Origin: Salipaludibacillus daqingensis
GTDB lineage: Bacteria; Bacillota; Bacilli; Bacillales; Salisediminibacteriaceae
Assembly: GCF_029891575.1 (NCBI RefSeq)
Contig: NZ_JARZHF010000009.1
Location: 1-64,000 of the forward strand
Direction: 5' to 3'
DNA length: 64,000 nucleotides
The stretch's first letter is position 1; each line of letters opens with the position of its first letter. The translations under genes were made by a program, and so were the position numbers. Positions 37,511 through 45,765 of the stretch are shown here, piece by piece. Under the pieces are notes generated by a model. The model saw only the letters and a program-made list of their open reading frames with translations. It was not told the origin of the DNA and did no database searches.

Positions 37511-38464
37511 TTGAAACTTAATAAAGTAGGAATGATCGCCGGTTTATCACTTGGTCTTATTGCTGCTGGTTGTGGTGGAGAAGATAACAATAATGAAGAT
37601 AATACCGCAAACACAGGTAATAACAACAATGGTAATGTAGAGAACAACGAAGGCAATAATGACGCTGCTGGCGCTGATGTTGGCGAAGAACTTGACTATA
37701 CTATCACAGGTATTGATGCAGGTGCTGGAATTATGTCAGCTGCCGAAGAAGCTCTCGAAGTATACGGGCTAGAAGATTGGACTGTTCAAGCAAGTTCTGA
37801 TGCTGCTATGACACAAGCTCTTGGCGACGCATATGGAAATGAAGAGCCAATCATTGTTACAGGTTGGACTCCTCACTGGAAGTTTGCTGCGTATGACCTT
37901 AAATACCTAGAAGATCCAGAAGGTGTTTTTGGTGAATCAGAAGACATTAAAACATTCGCTCGCGAAGGGTTAGAAGAAGATCACCCAGAAGCATACGCTG
38001 TCCTTGAAAACTTCTACTGGGGAGAAGAGGATATGGGTACAATCATGATGGAAGTAAATGAAGGTGCTGACGAAAGAGAAGCAGCACGTGATTGGATCGA
38101 CAACAATGAAGATGTTGTGAGCGAGTGGACAGAAGGCCTTGACGCTGTTGATGGCGAAGAAATTGAATTGGTTTTTGTTGCATGGGATTCTGAAATTGCA
38201 TCAACCAATATGATCGGTCTTGTTCTTGAAGACTTAGGTTATGACGTTACATTAACACCACTTGAAGCAACCTACATGTTCCAAGCTGTTGCTGATGGCG
38301 AAGCTGATGGAATGGTTGCTGCTTGGTTACCATTAACTCATGATCACTTGCTTGAAGACTTTGGTGATTCAATGGTTGACCTTGGTGTAAACCTTGAAGG
38401 CGCTCGTACTGGACTTGTTGTTCCTGAATACATGGACATCGATTCTATCGAAGATCTACAATAG
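37511..38464 (+). CDS. opuAC: Glycine betaine-binding lipoprotein OpuAC
   Basis: A 317-residue lipoprotein with lipobox LIAAGC (Cys21), an Asn/Glu-rich linker (about 24-58) and a type II substrate-binding domain. GWTPHWKFAAYDLKYLEDP and MVAAWLPLTHDH carry the tryptophans that form the aromatic cage for betaine. TTG start with AAGGAGAGGG before it. It is the third gene of the opuA operon and feeds OpuAB. The strongly acidic surface fits a halotolerant cell. Confidence 0.92.
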   Translation: MKLNKVGMIAGLSLGLIAAGCGGEDNNNEDNTANTGNNNNGNVENNEGNNDAAGADVGEELDYTITGIDAGAGIMSAAEEALEVYGLEDWTVQASSDAAMTQALGDAYGNEEPIIVTGWTPHWKFAAYDLKYLEDPEGVFGESEDIKTFAREGLEEDHPEAYAVLENFYWGEEDMGTIMMEVNEGADEREAARDWIDNNEDVVSEWTEGLDAVDGEEIELVFVAWDSEIASTNMIGLVLEDLGYDVTLTPLEATYMFQAVADGEADGMVAAWLPLTHDHLLEDFGDSMVDLGVNLEGARTGLVVPEYMDIDSIEDLQ

Positions 38465-38482
38465 TATTAAAATTGTTAACTT

Positions 38483-38522
38483 AAGCTGTCCAGAAGGTTT
38501 CCGCCTTCTGGACAGCTTTTTT
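38483..38522 (+). terminator. Terminator of opuA operon
   Basis: AGCTGTCCAGAAGG and CCTTCTGGACAGCT form a 14-bp stem, followed by six T. Confidence 0.92.
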
Positions 38523-38655
38523 CGTTAGCAAATCCAGATTCTCAATAATGAGGTTCCATTACTAAACGATAAATATTTCTAACATGTCCTCCCCCTTTCT
38601 ATTTTCTTTTATATCATTTACAATGTGTTTATGATCATAACTTAATAAGATTCAA

Positions 38656-38745
38656 GACTAGGGGTGTTTATGAAGATAAACTGAGAAAAAGGACTTATCC
38701 TTTTACCCTCGAACCTGATCTGGTTTATACCAGCGTAGGGAAGTC
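38656..38745 (+). promoter_or_regulatory. TPP riboswitch (thi box)
   Basis: All hallmarks are present in order: GGGGTG, CTGAGA (38681), ACCCTCGAACCTGATCTGG (38705-) and the closing CAGCGTAGGGAAGTC. The P1 stem pairs GACT with AGTC. It binds thiamine pyrophosphate and turns off the thiazole genes downstream. Confidence 0.96.
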
Positions 38746-38767
38746 GACGCAATAAATAAATTATTGT

Positions 38768-38802
38768 AGCCGTATTCCATTTACTCTGGATACGGCTTTT
38801 GT
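38768..38802 (+). terminator. Riboswitch-controlled terminator
   Basis: AGCCGTAT.CCA and TGG.TACGGCT with TTTT after it, 22 bases past the TPP aptamer. This suggests that the riboswitch works by premature termination. Confidence 0.8.
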
Positions 38803-38867
38803 TGTTGAATAGAAGTCTTTATCAGAAAGGCTTCAATTTGCACCATTAGCAGAGGAGGAATTTAGAA

Positions 38868-39698
38868 ATGAAAGCCTTTTATTTATACGCCATTACAGGA
38901 GAAGAATTTCATCCAGGAAAAGACGTCGTCGAAGTTATGAAACAAGCGATTCTCGGAGGAGCGGACATCATTCAACTCCGAGATAAAACAAGCTCCAAGC
39001 AAGAAGTTTTAAGAAAGGCAATAGCTCTTAGAGAACTTACTCGCAAATATGATGTGCCTTTTATTGTTAATGATCATATCGATATCGCTATGGAAGTAGA
39101 CGCCGATGGAATCCATCTGGGGCAAGATGATCTTTCCTTAGAAGAGGCACGAAAACTAATCGGTCCTAATAAAGTCATTGGGATTTCCACCCATCATATT
39201 TCAGAAGCTCGTGCCGCTGAAAAAGGAGGAGCAGATTATATTGGCATTGGACCAATTTTTCCAACGAAAAGTAAAAAGGATGTCGTCGCGCCAGTCACAA
39301 CCGACTATATCAAACAAGTCGCTGCTGAAATATCGATTCCTTTTGTCGCCATCGGCGGTATCAAAATGCATAATGTTGATGACGTGCTCGACGCTGGTGC
39401 TACAAGTGTTTGTATGATAAGTGAAATTGTCGGTGCAGAAGACATTCAAGACGTTTGTTCTCGTTTTCGTGAAAAGCTTACAACCAAAACCAAAAACACT
39501 ATTGGCTTAATTATTAATGGTCAACAGCATGATATTGATGTACAAAATGTTAATGAAGTAGTATCGCACTTTGGGTTAAAACCAAATTTAATTATTGCTG
39601 AAGTAGACGGTAACATTGTCGATCGCGATAAATGGTCAGAGACCGATTTACAAAATGGATCGAAAATAGAACTTGTTGAATTTATCGCAGGAGGGTGA
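38868..39698 (+). CDS. thiE: ThiE-ThiS fusion: thiamine phosphate synthase plus sulfur carrier
   Basis: A 276-residue fusion. Residues 1-~208 are a thiamine phosphate synthase barrel with [25 protein letters not shown] and [17 protein letters not shown]; these substrate motifs favour ThiE over the related tautomerase TenI. Residues ~213-276 are a complete Thi[12 protein letters not shown] ... [14 protein letters not shown] ... [13 protein letters not shown]. The C-terminal Gly-Gly needed for thiocarboxylate formation is intact and terminal. ThiS is usually a separate 65-residue protein. The codons for the last Ala-Gly-Gly also form the AGGAGGG ribosome-binding site of thiG. Confidence 0.92.
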   Translation: MKAFYLYAITGEEFHPGKDVVEVMKQAILGGADIIQLRDKTSSKQEVLRKAIALRELTRKYDVPFIVNDHIDIAMEVDADGIHLGQDDLSLEEARKLIGPNKVIGISTHHISEARAAEKGGADYIGIGPIFPTKSKKDVVAPVTTDYIKQVAAEISIPFVAIGGIKMHNVDDVLDAGATSVCMISEIVGAEDIQDVCSRFREKLTTKTKNTIGLIINGQQHDIDVQNVNEVVSHFGLKPNLIIAEVDGNIVDRDKWSETDLQNGSKIELVEFIAGG

Positions 39699-39702
39699 TT
39701 GT

Positions 39703-40485
39703 ATGAACAGAAAGAAATTAGTGATTGGTGGAAAAGAATTATCATCTCGTTTTTTCCTAGGGACGGGACGTTATCCAAATCCATACGTTCAAAACGAAGC
39801 GATACGTGTTTCCGAAACAGACGTATTAACGTTTGCCATAAGGAGAGCAAACCTTGAATCTCCTGGTGAAGACGCTATACTTCAACACTTAGATCCTCAT
39901 TCTTCCTATACGTATTTGCCGAACACATCTGGCGCCAAAACAGCAGAGGAAGCTGTGAGAATTGCAAGGTTAGCACGAGCATCTGGACTGAGTGATTGGG
40001 TTAAAGTAGAGATAAGCGCTAATGAAAAAACTCTTCTTCCCGATCCGATTGAAACACTAAAAGCTACGGAAATTCTTGCGGCAGAAGGTTTTACTGTGCT
40101 CCCTTATACGTCCGATGACCCTATTTTGTGTAAACGACTGGAGCAAGCTGGTGCTGCAGCCGTTATGCCTGGTGGATCTCCAATTGGAACTGGTCTAGGA
40201 ATCTTAAATCCTTACAATTTATCATTGATTATTGAGGAGGCAGAAGTTCCAATAATCGTCGATGCTGGATTAGGTTCAACGATGGATGTCACACAAGCGA
40301 TGGAGCTAGGGGCAGATGGTGTTCTGATGAACACACCTGTAGCAAAAGCAAAAGACCCTGTTAAAATGGCACTTGCCATGAAACTTGCAATTGAAGCGGG
40401 ACGTTTGTCTTATGAAGCAGGAAGAATTCCTAAAAAAAGATATGCGACAGCGTCTAGTGGATTGCCCTCGTCTCTATCTTACTGA
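39703..40485 (+). CDS. thiG: Thiazole synthase ThiG
   Basis: A 260-residue ThiG. The Schiff-base lysine is in [17 protein letters not shown] (about 105), with [12 protein letters not shown] and [26 protein letters not shown] for phosphate binding. It builds the thiazole phosphate from deoxyxylulose phosphate, dehydroglycine and sulfur from ThiS. It starts 4 bases after the ThiE-ThiS stop; the ATG at 39703 is fixed by AGGAGGGTGATTGT. Confidence 0.94.
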   Translation: MNRKKLVIGGKELSSRFFLGTGRYPNPYVQNEAIRVSETDVLTFAIRRANLESPGEDAILQHLDPHSSYTYLPNTSGAKTAEEAVRIARLARASGLSDWVKVEISANEKTLLPDPIETLKATEILAAEGFTVLPYTSDDPILCKRLEQAGAAAVMPGGSPIGTGLGILNPYNLSLIIEEAEVPIIVDAGLGSTMDVTQAMELGADGVLMNTPVAKAKDPVKMALAMKLAIEAGRLSYEAGRIPKKRYATASSGLPSSLSY

Positions 40486-40522
40486 GACATTTGATCTCCT
40501 TCTCCCACTAGGGGCATTAGTT

Positions 40523-40569
40523 AGTTGGTGAGTGTCCAGTTGCACGGATATTCGGGACACTCCAACTGG
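40523..40569 (+). repeat. Hairpin with alternative pairing between thiG and thiO
   Basis: AGTTGG-GAGTGTCC pairs with GGACACTC-CAACT to give a 13-bp stem with one bulge; CCAGTTG in the loop side can instead pair with CAACTGG (40563-40569). No T-run follows. It sits in a 197-base gap inside the thi group. It could be a processing or regulatory hairpin or a repeat relic. Confidence 0.45.
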
Positions 40570-40682
40570 CGATATTCTTACAGTATCTCGAATCTCCAAG
40601 TTACATAAATCACACGCAAATTTATTCTCGCAGTTTACCAAAAAAGACTATTTGTCGGTTTTAATATGAGGGGGCATATCAA

Positions 40683-41795
40683 ATGAAGGAACATATATTG
40701 ATTCTTGGTGGAGGTGTGATCGGCCTATCTACCGCTTTTTCGTTAAGTCGTCGCGGATATAACGTGACGATTCTCGAAAAAAATTCTTGCGGTGGGCAAG
40801 CATCTGGTGCTGCCGCTGGAATGCTTGCACCATTTTCTGAGATTAGTGAAGATCCTGATCCTTTTTTTAAGTTTTGCTTAGATAGTTTGCGTATGTTTAG
40901 AGAATGGCAAGATGAAATTAAAAAAATATCAAAATCTGACTTTGAATACACGGAAAGTGGAAGTATTCATGCCGTTTATCATGAATCAGACATCCTTTCT
41001 CTTGAATCAAGGATTGCATGGCAAAAAAATTTTGGCTCAGAAGCTGAAATTATCGATGGAGACCGATTAAAAAGTCTTGAACCTAATATATCTGATGAGG
41101 TAGTTGCCGCCATTTATTCAAAAGAAGAAAGCCACGTTTTTGCTCCTGATTATGTCAAAGCATTGAAGGTCGCTTGCGAAAAAAATGGGGTGACTATTTA
41201 TGAGAATTTAGAAGATGTTCATATAAAAAGTTGGCAACAGGAACTTGTTGTTCAAACAACTCATGGCCAATCGTTCACAGCAGATCGACTTGTTATCTGT
41301 TCAGGAGCTTGGACTCAACAATTGGAATCTATTTTTAATATAAAAATTCCCGTTTTTCCGATACGAGGACAGATTTGTGCCTATGAATTAGACAATGAAA
41401 AAGTCAATCATATTGTGACTACTAGCCAGGGATACCTCGTTCCAAAATCAAATGGGACTTTAGTTAACGGAGCATCAGAAGACATTGCTGGTTTTTCTAC
41501 AAATGTTACGGAAAAAGGAATTTCTCGACTCATTCATTGGAATAAACACATCCTTCCTTTTTTGAAAACAAAGCAACCATATCATACATGGGCAGGACTC
41601 CGTCCGGCTACGCAAGATGGTTTTCCCTTACTGGGTTCTCTGGAAGAGTCACCTCACATTATTTTTGCAACAGGACATTACCGAAATGGAATACTACTTA
41701 GTCCTCGAACAGGCGAAGCCGTTGCAGATTTAATCTCTGGAACACCATTAGATCTTTATACAAAAGGTGCCTTTCACCCTGAAAGATTTTCATAA
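40683..41795 (+). CDS. thiO: Glycine oxidase ThiO
   Basis: A 370-residue FAD-dependent amine oxidase of the DAO family. The N-terminal dinucleotide site is ILGGGVIGLSTAFSLSRRGYNVTILEK; the C-terminal part has WAGLRPATQDGFPLLG and ATGHYRNGILLSP, typical of ThiO. It oxidises glycine to the imine used by ThiG. GAGGGGG lies eight bases before the ATG. It follows thiG after 197 bases with a hairpin between, and may still depend on the TPP riboswitch. thiF, thiC, thiD and thiM are not in the window. Confidence 0.93.
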   Translation: MKEHILILGGGVIGLSTAFSLSRRGYNVTILEKNSCGGQASGAAAGMLAPFSEISEDPDPFFKFCLDSLRMFREWQDEIKKISKSDFEYTESGSIHAVYHESDILSLESRIAWQKNFGSEAEIIDGDRLKSLEPNISDEVVAAIYSKEESHVFAPDYVKALKVACEKNGVTIYENLEDVHIKSWQQELVVQTTHGQSFTADRLVICSGAWTQQLESIFNIKIPVFPIRGQICAYELDNEKVNHIVTTSQGYLVPKSNGTLVNGASEDIAGFSTNVTEKGISRLIHWNKHILPFLKTKQPYHTWAGLRPATQDGFPLLGSLEESPHIIFATGHYRNGILLSPRTGEAVADLISGTPLDLYTKGAFHPERFS

Positions 41796-41839
41796 CAAAC
41801 ACTTGTACTATATAAACTTGCGCGAAAGGTTAATAATAA

Positions 41840-41865
41840 GAGAATGGAGAGTATTCTCCATCCTC
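41840..41865. terminator. Hairpin between thiO and LiaF-like gene
   Basis: GAG.ATGGAGA and TCTCCAT.CTC pair around a short loop between converging genes. T-runs are weak on both sides. Confidence 0.5.
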
Positions 41866-41877
41866 TTCCTGTCTTCG

Positions 41878-43011
41878 TTATTGTATAAACGAGACTCGAA
41901 TAGAACCATTGGTTCCTTTTGCTTCCATTTTATATGTTCCTGCATTATGCGTAGCAGAACCTTCGTTGTTCATTTTCAAGAAATTATCCTCATCTTCTCG
42001 GACCCAATCCAAGTCTCCATCTACGCTTCCGTTCGTCGTTTTCCCTTGAAAAAACACGTCACTATCTTGTGGGATTCTAAGTGTTACATTTCCGTTTGTT
42101 GTTTCTAGATCCCAATCACCATTGACTTGGTTACTTTCCACTTCCACTGCTCCATTCGTCGTTTTTAAAGAAACATCACTCGCCAAGTTCGTCGCTGATA
42201 CCCGACCATTTGTTGTTATAGCCTCCACCTCACCAGCGATATCACGAAGAGAAACAATTCCATTCGTATTGCGCACATCCACATTACCTTCAACACTTTC
42301 GATCGTCACTCGACCATTTGTCGTTTTCACATCAACATCTTCATCCACATTTAATACGTCAACAGAGCCATTTGTAATTTTCACGTCTACTAAACGATCC
42401 CTTGGAATCGAAATAACAAACTCAACATTGACATTATTACTCCAAAAAAACCATGACGAGTCCGTTCGTTCCACTATATATTGAAACTCATTTCCTTTCG
42501 TTTCGACTTTTCGAGATTTATTAAACAGTTTTTCTACTTCTGATTCACTGTTTTTATTTGCTTTAACCGTTCCGGATAATGATACTTGTTCTTCATCCGT
42601 TCCTTCAATTCTTAAACGAGCGTTTGGCATATCAAAGTGAATTTCGTCCACTTCATTACTGAGATCATAACTTTCCTCTATTGGAACACTAACTCCGCTA
42701 TCCTCCCAATCCATAAAGGAGAATCCATAAATAATATTCGTTCCACTTTGCTGTAAGTTTTGCATGCTAGCGCTAACAACGATCGTCATAATTAAAATGA
42801 CCATCGCTCCTTTATCAAACTGAAAGGATTCTCCCGGCTCTTTCGAACGATAATAAAAGATCATTTCTATAACAATACCAACAAAGATGATTGGCCATAT
42901 AAATCCAAATATACCTGTAAAACTAAAACTACTCCATTGTTGCACTAAAAAAATGCCTCCGACCAACAGCAGCAATAACCCTAACGTTTTTCGCCCAATC
43001 TTGCTCATCAT
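41878..43011 (-). CDS. Membrane protein with repetitive DUF4097-type beta domain
   Basis: A 377-residue protein. Three or four N-terminal membrane helices (about 8-85) resemble the LiaF/DUF5668 anchor. After a linker (about 100-190) comes a repetitive beta domain with eight TNG motifs (ITNGSV, TTNGRV, NTNGIV, TTNGRV, TTNGAV, TTNGNV, TTNGSV, GTNGSI), the mark of DUF4097 adhesin-like beta-helices. Bacillus LiaF-type proteins act in envelope stress signalling, but no liaRS-like pair is nearby. Function here is unknown. GGAGGAG precedes ATGATG. Confidence 0.8.
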   Translation of the reverse strand: MMSKIGRKTLGLLLLLVGGIFLVQQWSSFSFTGIFGFIWPIIFVGIVIEMIFYYRSKEPGESFQFDKGAMVILIMTIVVSASMQNLQQSGTNIIYGFSFMDWEDSGVSVPIEESYDLSNEVDEIHFDMPNARLRIEGTDEEQVSLSGTVKANKNSESEVEKLFNKSRKVETKGNEFQYIVERTDSSWFFWSNNVNVEFVISIPRDRLVDVKITNGSVDVLNVDEDVDVKTTNGRVTIESVEGNVDVRNTNGIVSLRDIAGEVEAITTNGRVSATNLASDVSLKTTNGAVEVESNQVNGDWDLETTNGNVTLRIPQDSDVFFQGKTTNGSVDGDLDWVREDEDNFLKMNNEGSATHNAGTYKMEAKGTNGSIRVSFIQ

Positions 43012-43116
43012 CTTCTCCTCCTCTTTCTCTTCTCTTTCATTTTAAACTGGACGTGATAAGAATAGAACGACCTACAGTTATATCTTCTGTAAGACTTGAG
43101 GCTTAGGTTGTCTATG

Positions 43117-43779
43117 TTAGTGATGAAAGAAAGTATCTTTCTTCTGCTTAATCTTCTCACTCCAATTTTCAACAAACTTTAACGATCCGATCAGACTAAA
43201 TAAATAACTAAGAACAACCCCATGCATAATAACACCGAAAATGGTTAACAAAGTGATAATAACGGTTCCAGTTGTCGTTTGCGGATCAATCGTTGAATAT
43301 CCAAAAAAGACAAGAGAGGCAAGGCCACCGATAAACGCATCAAAATAACTTTCTAGTCGAGGTTCGAGCACATATAAAGGAATAATACTTATAAACAATA
43401 CGAGAAAAACCCCTGGAATAATATAAGAAAATCTTTGTTGTTGAATTTTTTTTATGACAGGTTTTGTATAGTATTTCGTAATCACTTTTAACCTCATAAA
43501 ATGAAGAATCCTAGCTATTCTAGCCATTTGAAAAATAGCATCTAATGGAATCACTGCAATTACAATAAAAGGATTACTTTTTATAAACTGCCACTTATTA
43601 TTTGCATGATAAATTCTAATGATAAAATCAACAAAAAATATCGACCATGTACCCCAAATAATCACGGAATCATATTGCGTTTGGTACCAAATCGTTGCTA
43701 CAGCAACAAAAGCTAATATGACCATGGCTCCCTCATATATTAGTTCGGCCAAATTTTTGTTCTCCATTTCTTTAGCCAT
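43117..43779 (-). CDS. Voltage-gated ion channel-like protein with unusual pore
   Basis: A 220-residue member of the ion-transport superfamily. Helices near 15-33 and 38-56, an S4-like stretch with spaced Arg (MARIARILHFMRLKV), a helix (YIIPGVFLVLFISIIPLYV), a pore loop and a last helix. The pore reads SLVFFGYSTIDPQTTTG where K+ channels have TxxTVGYGDxxPxTxxG; the filter TVGYGD is thus FFGYST. Ion selectivity cannot be inferred. The ATG at 43779 is chosen since GGAGG is six bases upstream. Confidence 0.75.
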   Translation of the reverse strand: MAKEMENKNLAELIYEGAMVILAFVAVATIWYQTQYDSVIIWGTWSIFFVDFIIRIYHANNKWQFIKSNPFIVIAVIPLDAIFQMARIARILHFMRLKVITKYYTKPVIKKIQQQRFSYIIPGVFLVLFISIIPLYVLEPRLESYFDAFIGGLASLVFFGYSTIDPQTTTGTVIITLLTIFGVIMHGVVLSYLFSLIGSLKFVENWSEKIKQKKDTFFHH

Positions 43780-43785
43780 CTTCAT

Positions 43786-44138
43786 CCTCCAACATCGTAT
43801 CTAACGTAACTTACCTTTATTATACTATGATTCTCACATGTAAATTAAAATTTCGACTAGACTTTTGTCAAATTAATTGGTCCTTTCATACATTTTTTAC
43901 TTCATTGGCTCTAGACAGGTTGTTTTCTCTTCTAAAATAGGTTTATAGTTAAAAAGCACCCGATTTTCAGTAGATGCAAGACATACTTCCATCTACATAC
44001 GAGACATTGAAGCAGGATGCATATCGGTTAACTCCTCTTAGAAAGTATGAAAAATGGGGCCGTTTTTCATATAGGTGAAACCTTTTATTCACTTCAGCGA
44101 CTATATGAGTGAAACTATTAGAGAAGGAAGGGATTTAG
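43786..44138. other. Intergenic region, nothing certain
   Basis: A 353-base AT-rich gap between divergent genes. A 34-codon frame at 43974 lacks a ribosome-binding site and is not supported. A short dyad of TTTCATATAG and CTATATGAGTGAAAC type occurs near 44068-44119. No promoter could be placed with confidence. Confidence 0.4.
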
Positions 44139-44873
44139 ATGAAAAAAACAAAAGGATTGCTACTTAGTTTAGCTACTATCCTCGTTTTATCCGCCTGTGG
44201 GCAATCTAATAACGAAGAACTAGAGAATAATAACGAAGGTGCAGCAAATGCTGAGACAAGTGAAGAAATGAATGAAAATGAGGAAGAAAATAACAGTAAT
44301 GAAAACATTGAGGCAAATGAGAACGAAGACAATGGCAACAACAATGCACTAGAGAACAATAATAACAATAATAATGATGAGGAACAAAATGAAGAAGCGA
44401 ATGAAGAAGTCAATAATGAACAAAACAATGCCAATGAAGAAGAAGTTGCAATGATTGACTCCGTTACTCTTTACTTCTCTGATGACCAATTGCTTCAAAA
44501 TTACCGCGTAAACTCGGAGGTGTCGGTAACTTCTGATGAAGCTGGTGGAATGGAAGCAATGGAACTTTGGGCTGCCGGTCCAACTCAAGACGGGTTGTAT
44601 CCGTTATTACCTGAAGGAGCATCCGTTGATTTTGTTGAATTCCATGATAATATCGCTCATGTTTCTTTCTCATCAGATATTAACGAAGCAAACCTTGGTT
44701 CAAGTGGTGAATTGATGCTTACAGAGCAGATCGCTTTGATGATGGAACAATTCGGCTATAACCAAACACAAATCTTGATTGATGGAGATGAAGTGGACGA
44801 ATTTCTTGGCCATATGGATTTATCTGAACCAATTGAAGCTGGAAACCCAGAAGACTATGAGTGGATGGAGTAG
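44139..44873 (+). CDS. GerMN-domain lipoprotein with Asn/Glu-rich linker
   Basis: A 244-residue lipoprotein: lipobox LVLSAC (Cys20), an almost pure Asn/Glu linker (about 22-105), then a single GerMN domain (about 108-230) with VTLYFSDDQ, MEAMELWAAGPTQDGLYPLLPEG, AHVSFSSDIN and LMLTEQIALMMEQFG. GerMN domains occur in sporulation and germination proteins and in anti-sigma factors. The linker codes are AAT/AAC/GAA runs and may vary in length. GAAGGAAGGGA precedes the ATG. Function unknown. Confidence 0.82.
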   Translation: MKKTKGLLLSLATILVLSACGQSNNEELENNNEGAANAETSEEMNENEEENNSNENIEANENEDNGNNNALENNNNNNNDEEQNEEANEEVNNEQNNANEEEVAMIDSVTLYFSDDQLLQNYRVNSEVSVTSDEAGGMEAMELWAAGPTQDGLYPLLPEGASVDFVEFHDNIAHVSFSSDINEANLGSSGELMLTEQIALMMEQFGYNQTQILIDGDEVDEFLGHMDLSEPIEAGNPEDYEWME

Positions 44874-44899
44874 TTCTCTATCATGAACGAAGATTCATC

Positions 44900-44933
44900 A
44901 GGCTGTTGAGAGAAAGTCTCAACAGCCTTTTTT
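44900..44933 (+). terminator. Terminator after GerMN lipoprotein
   Basis: AGGCTGTTGAGA and TCTCAACAGCCT form a 12-bp stem with a 5-base loop, then six T. Confidence 0.92.
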
Positions 44934-45107
44934 ATATAAATTTTTAAGGCTGTTTAAAAAATATCACTTCTTAAGATAGCTTTATTCTTATGCAAATTAA
45001 TCTCATTAGTCTTAAAAAAGGTCAACGAACTCTGAAAGAAAAGTGCATATTACCAGTTTGTCTATTATAATAATAGGGGATTCACTATTTATAGGAGGAA
45101 TGTATCT

Positions 45108-45668
45108 ATGCTTGAAAGTACATCTAAAACAGTTCTGCATTGTTATCCTGGTTTAGTCGCTCTTATTACTGCCAAAAGTGGTGACAAACAAAATATTATG
45201 GCTGCTGGGTGGCACTCATATATCTCTTATGATCCCCCAATTTATGGCGTTGCTGTAGCTAAAGAACGATTTACTCATCATTTAATTGAAGAAAGTAAAA
45301 AATTTGCAATTAACTTTGTACCGGCTGAATATGCTCATTTCATTGAACTATCAGGGAAAAAAACCGGCGTAGATGGCGATAAATTTGAAAGGATGTTTGC
45401 CAAGTGGAAAGAAGGCGAAGTAACTGGTGCCCCTATCCTTCAAAGCGCTTATGTTGCCTACGAATGTGAAGTTATTGATACGAATACATACGGTGACCAT
45501 GATTGGCTTGTTGGTAAAATAACACGATTCCATCAAGATAAAGAAAAATTTGGTCAAGATGGGTTGCCTGACTTTAACAAACTTCAGTTACCTCTATTCC
45601 TTGGTCAATCTAAATATCTAATTGCTGATAATGCTACGACATTGAAAGAAATTGACTTAGGTAAATAA
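45108..45668 (+). CDS. Flavin reductase family protein
   Basis: A 186-residue FMN-binding split-barrel protein of the flavin reductase-like domain. MAAGWHSYISYDPPIYGVAVAKERFTHHLI and KKFAINFVP are typical for FMN binding; DHDWLVGKITRFHQD completes the barrel. Members reduce flavins or act as FMN-dependent oxidoreductases; the substrate is unknown. AGGAGGAATGTATCT precedes the ATG. It stands alone between two hairpins. Confidence 0.85.
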   Translation: MLESTSKTVLHCYPGLVALITAKSGDKQNIMAAGWHSYISYDPPIYGVAVAKERFTHHLIEESKKFAINFVPAEYAHFIELSGKKTGVDGDKFERMFAKWKEGEVTGAPILQSAYVAYECEVIDTNTYGDHDWLVGKITRFHQDKEKFGQDGLPDFNKLQLPLFLGQSKYLIADNATTLKEIDLGK

Positions 45669-45710
45669 GAGAAAGCCCTCATCCCTTTTTTGAAGAGATG
45701 GGGGCTTTCT
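45669..45710. terminator. Bidirectional terminator between flavin reductase and cadA
   Basis: AGAAAGCCC.CATC and GATG.GGGCTTTCT form a hairpin with a T-rich loop between converging genes. Confidence 0.7.
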
Positions 45711-45765
45711 ATAGGTGAATGACCGATAAATTCTTTTTTGCACATAAAAGTTATTTAAGAATGAT

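Noticed and set aside
43974-44078. 34-codon open frame in the 43.8-44.1 kb gap
   Set aside because: No ribosome-binding site and no recognisable protein pattern.
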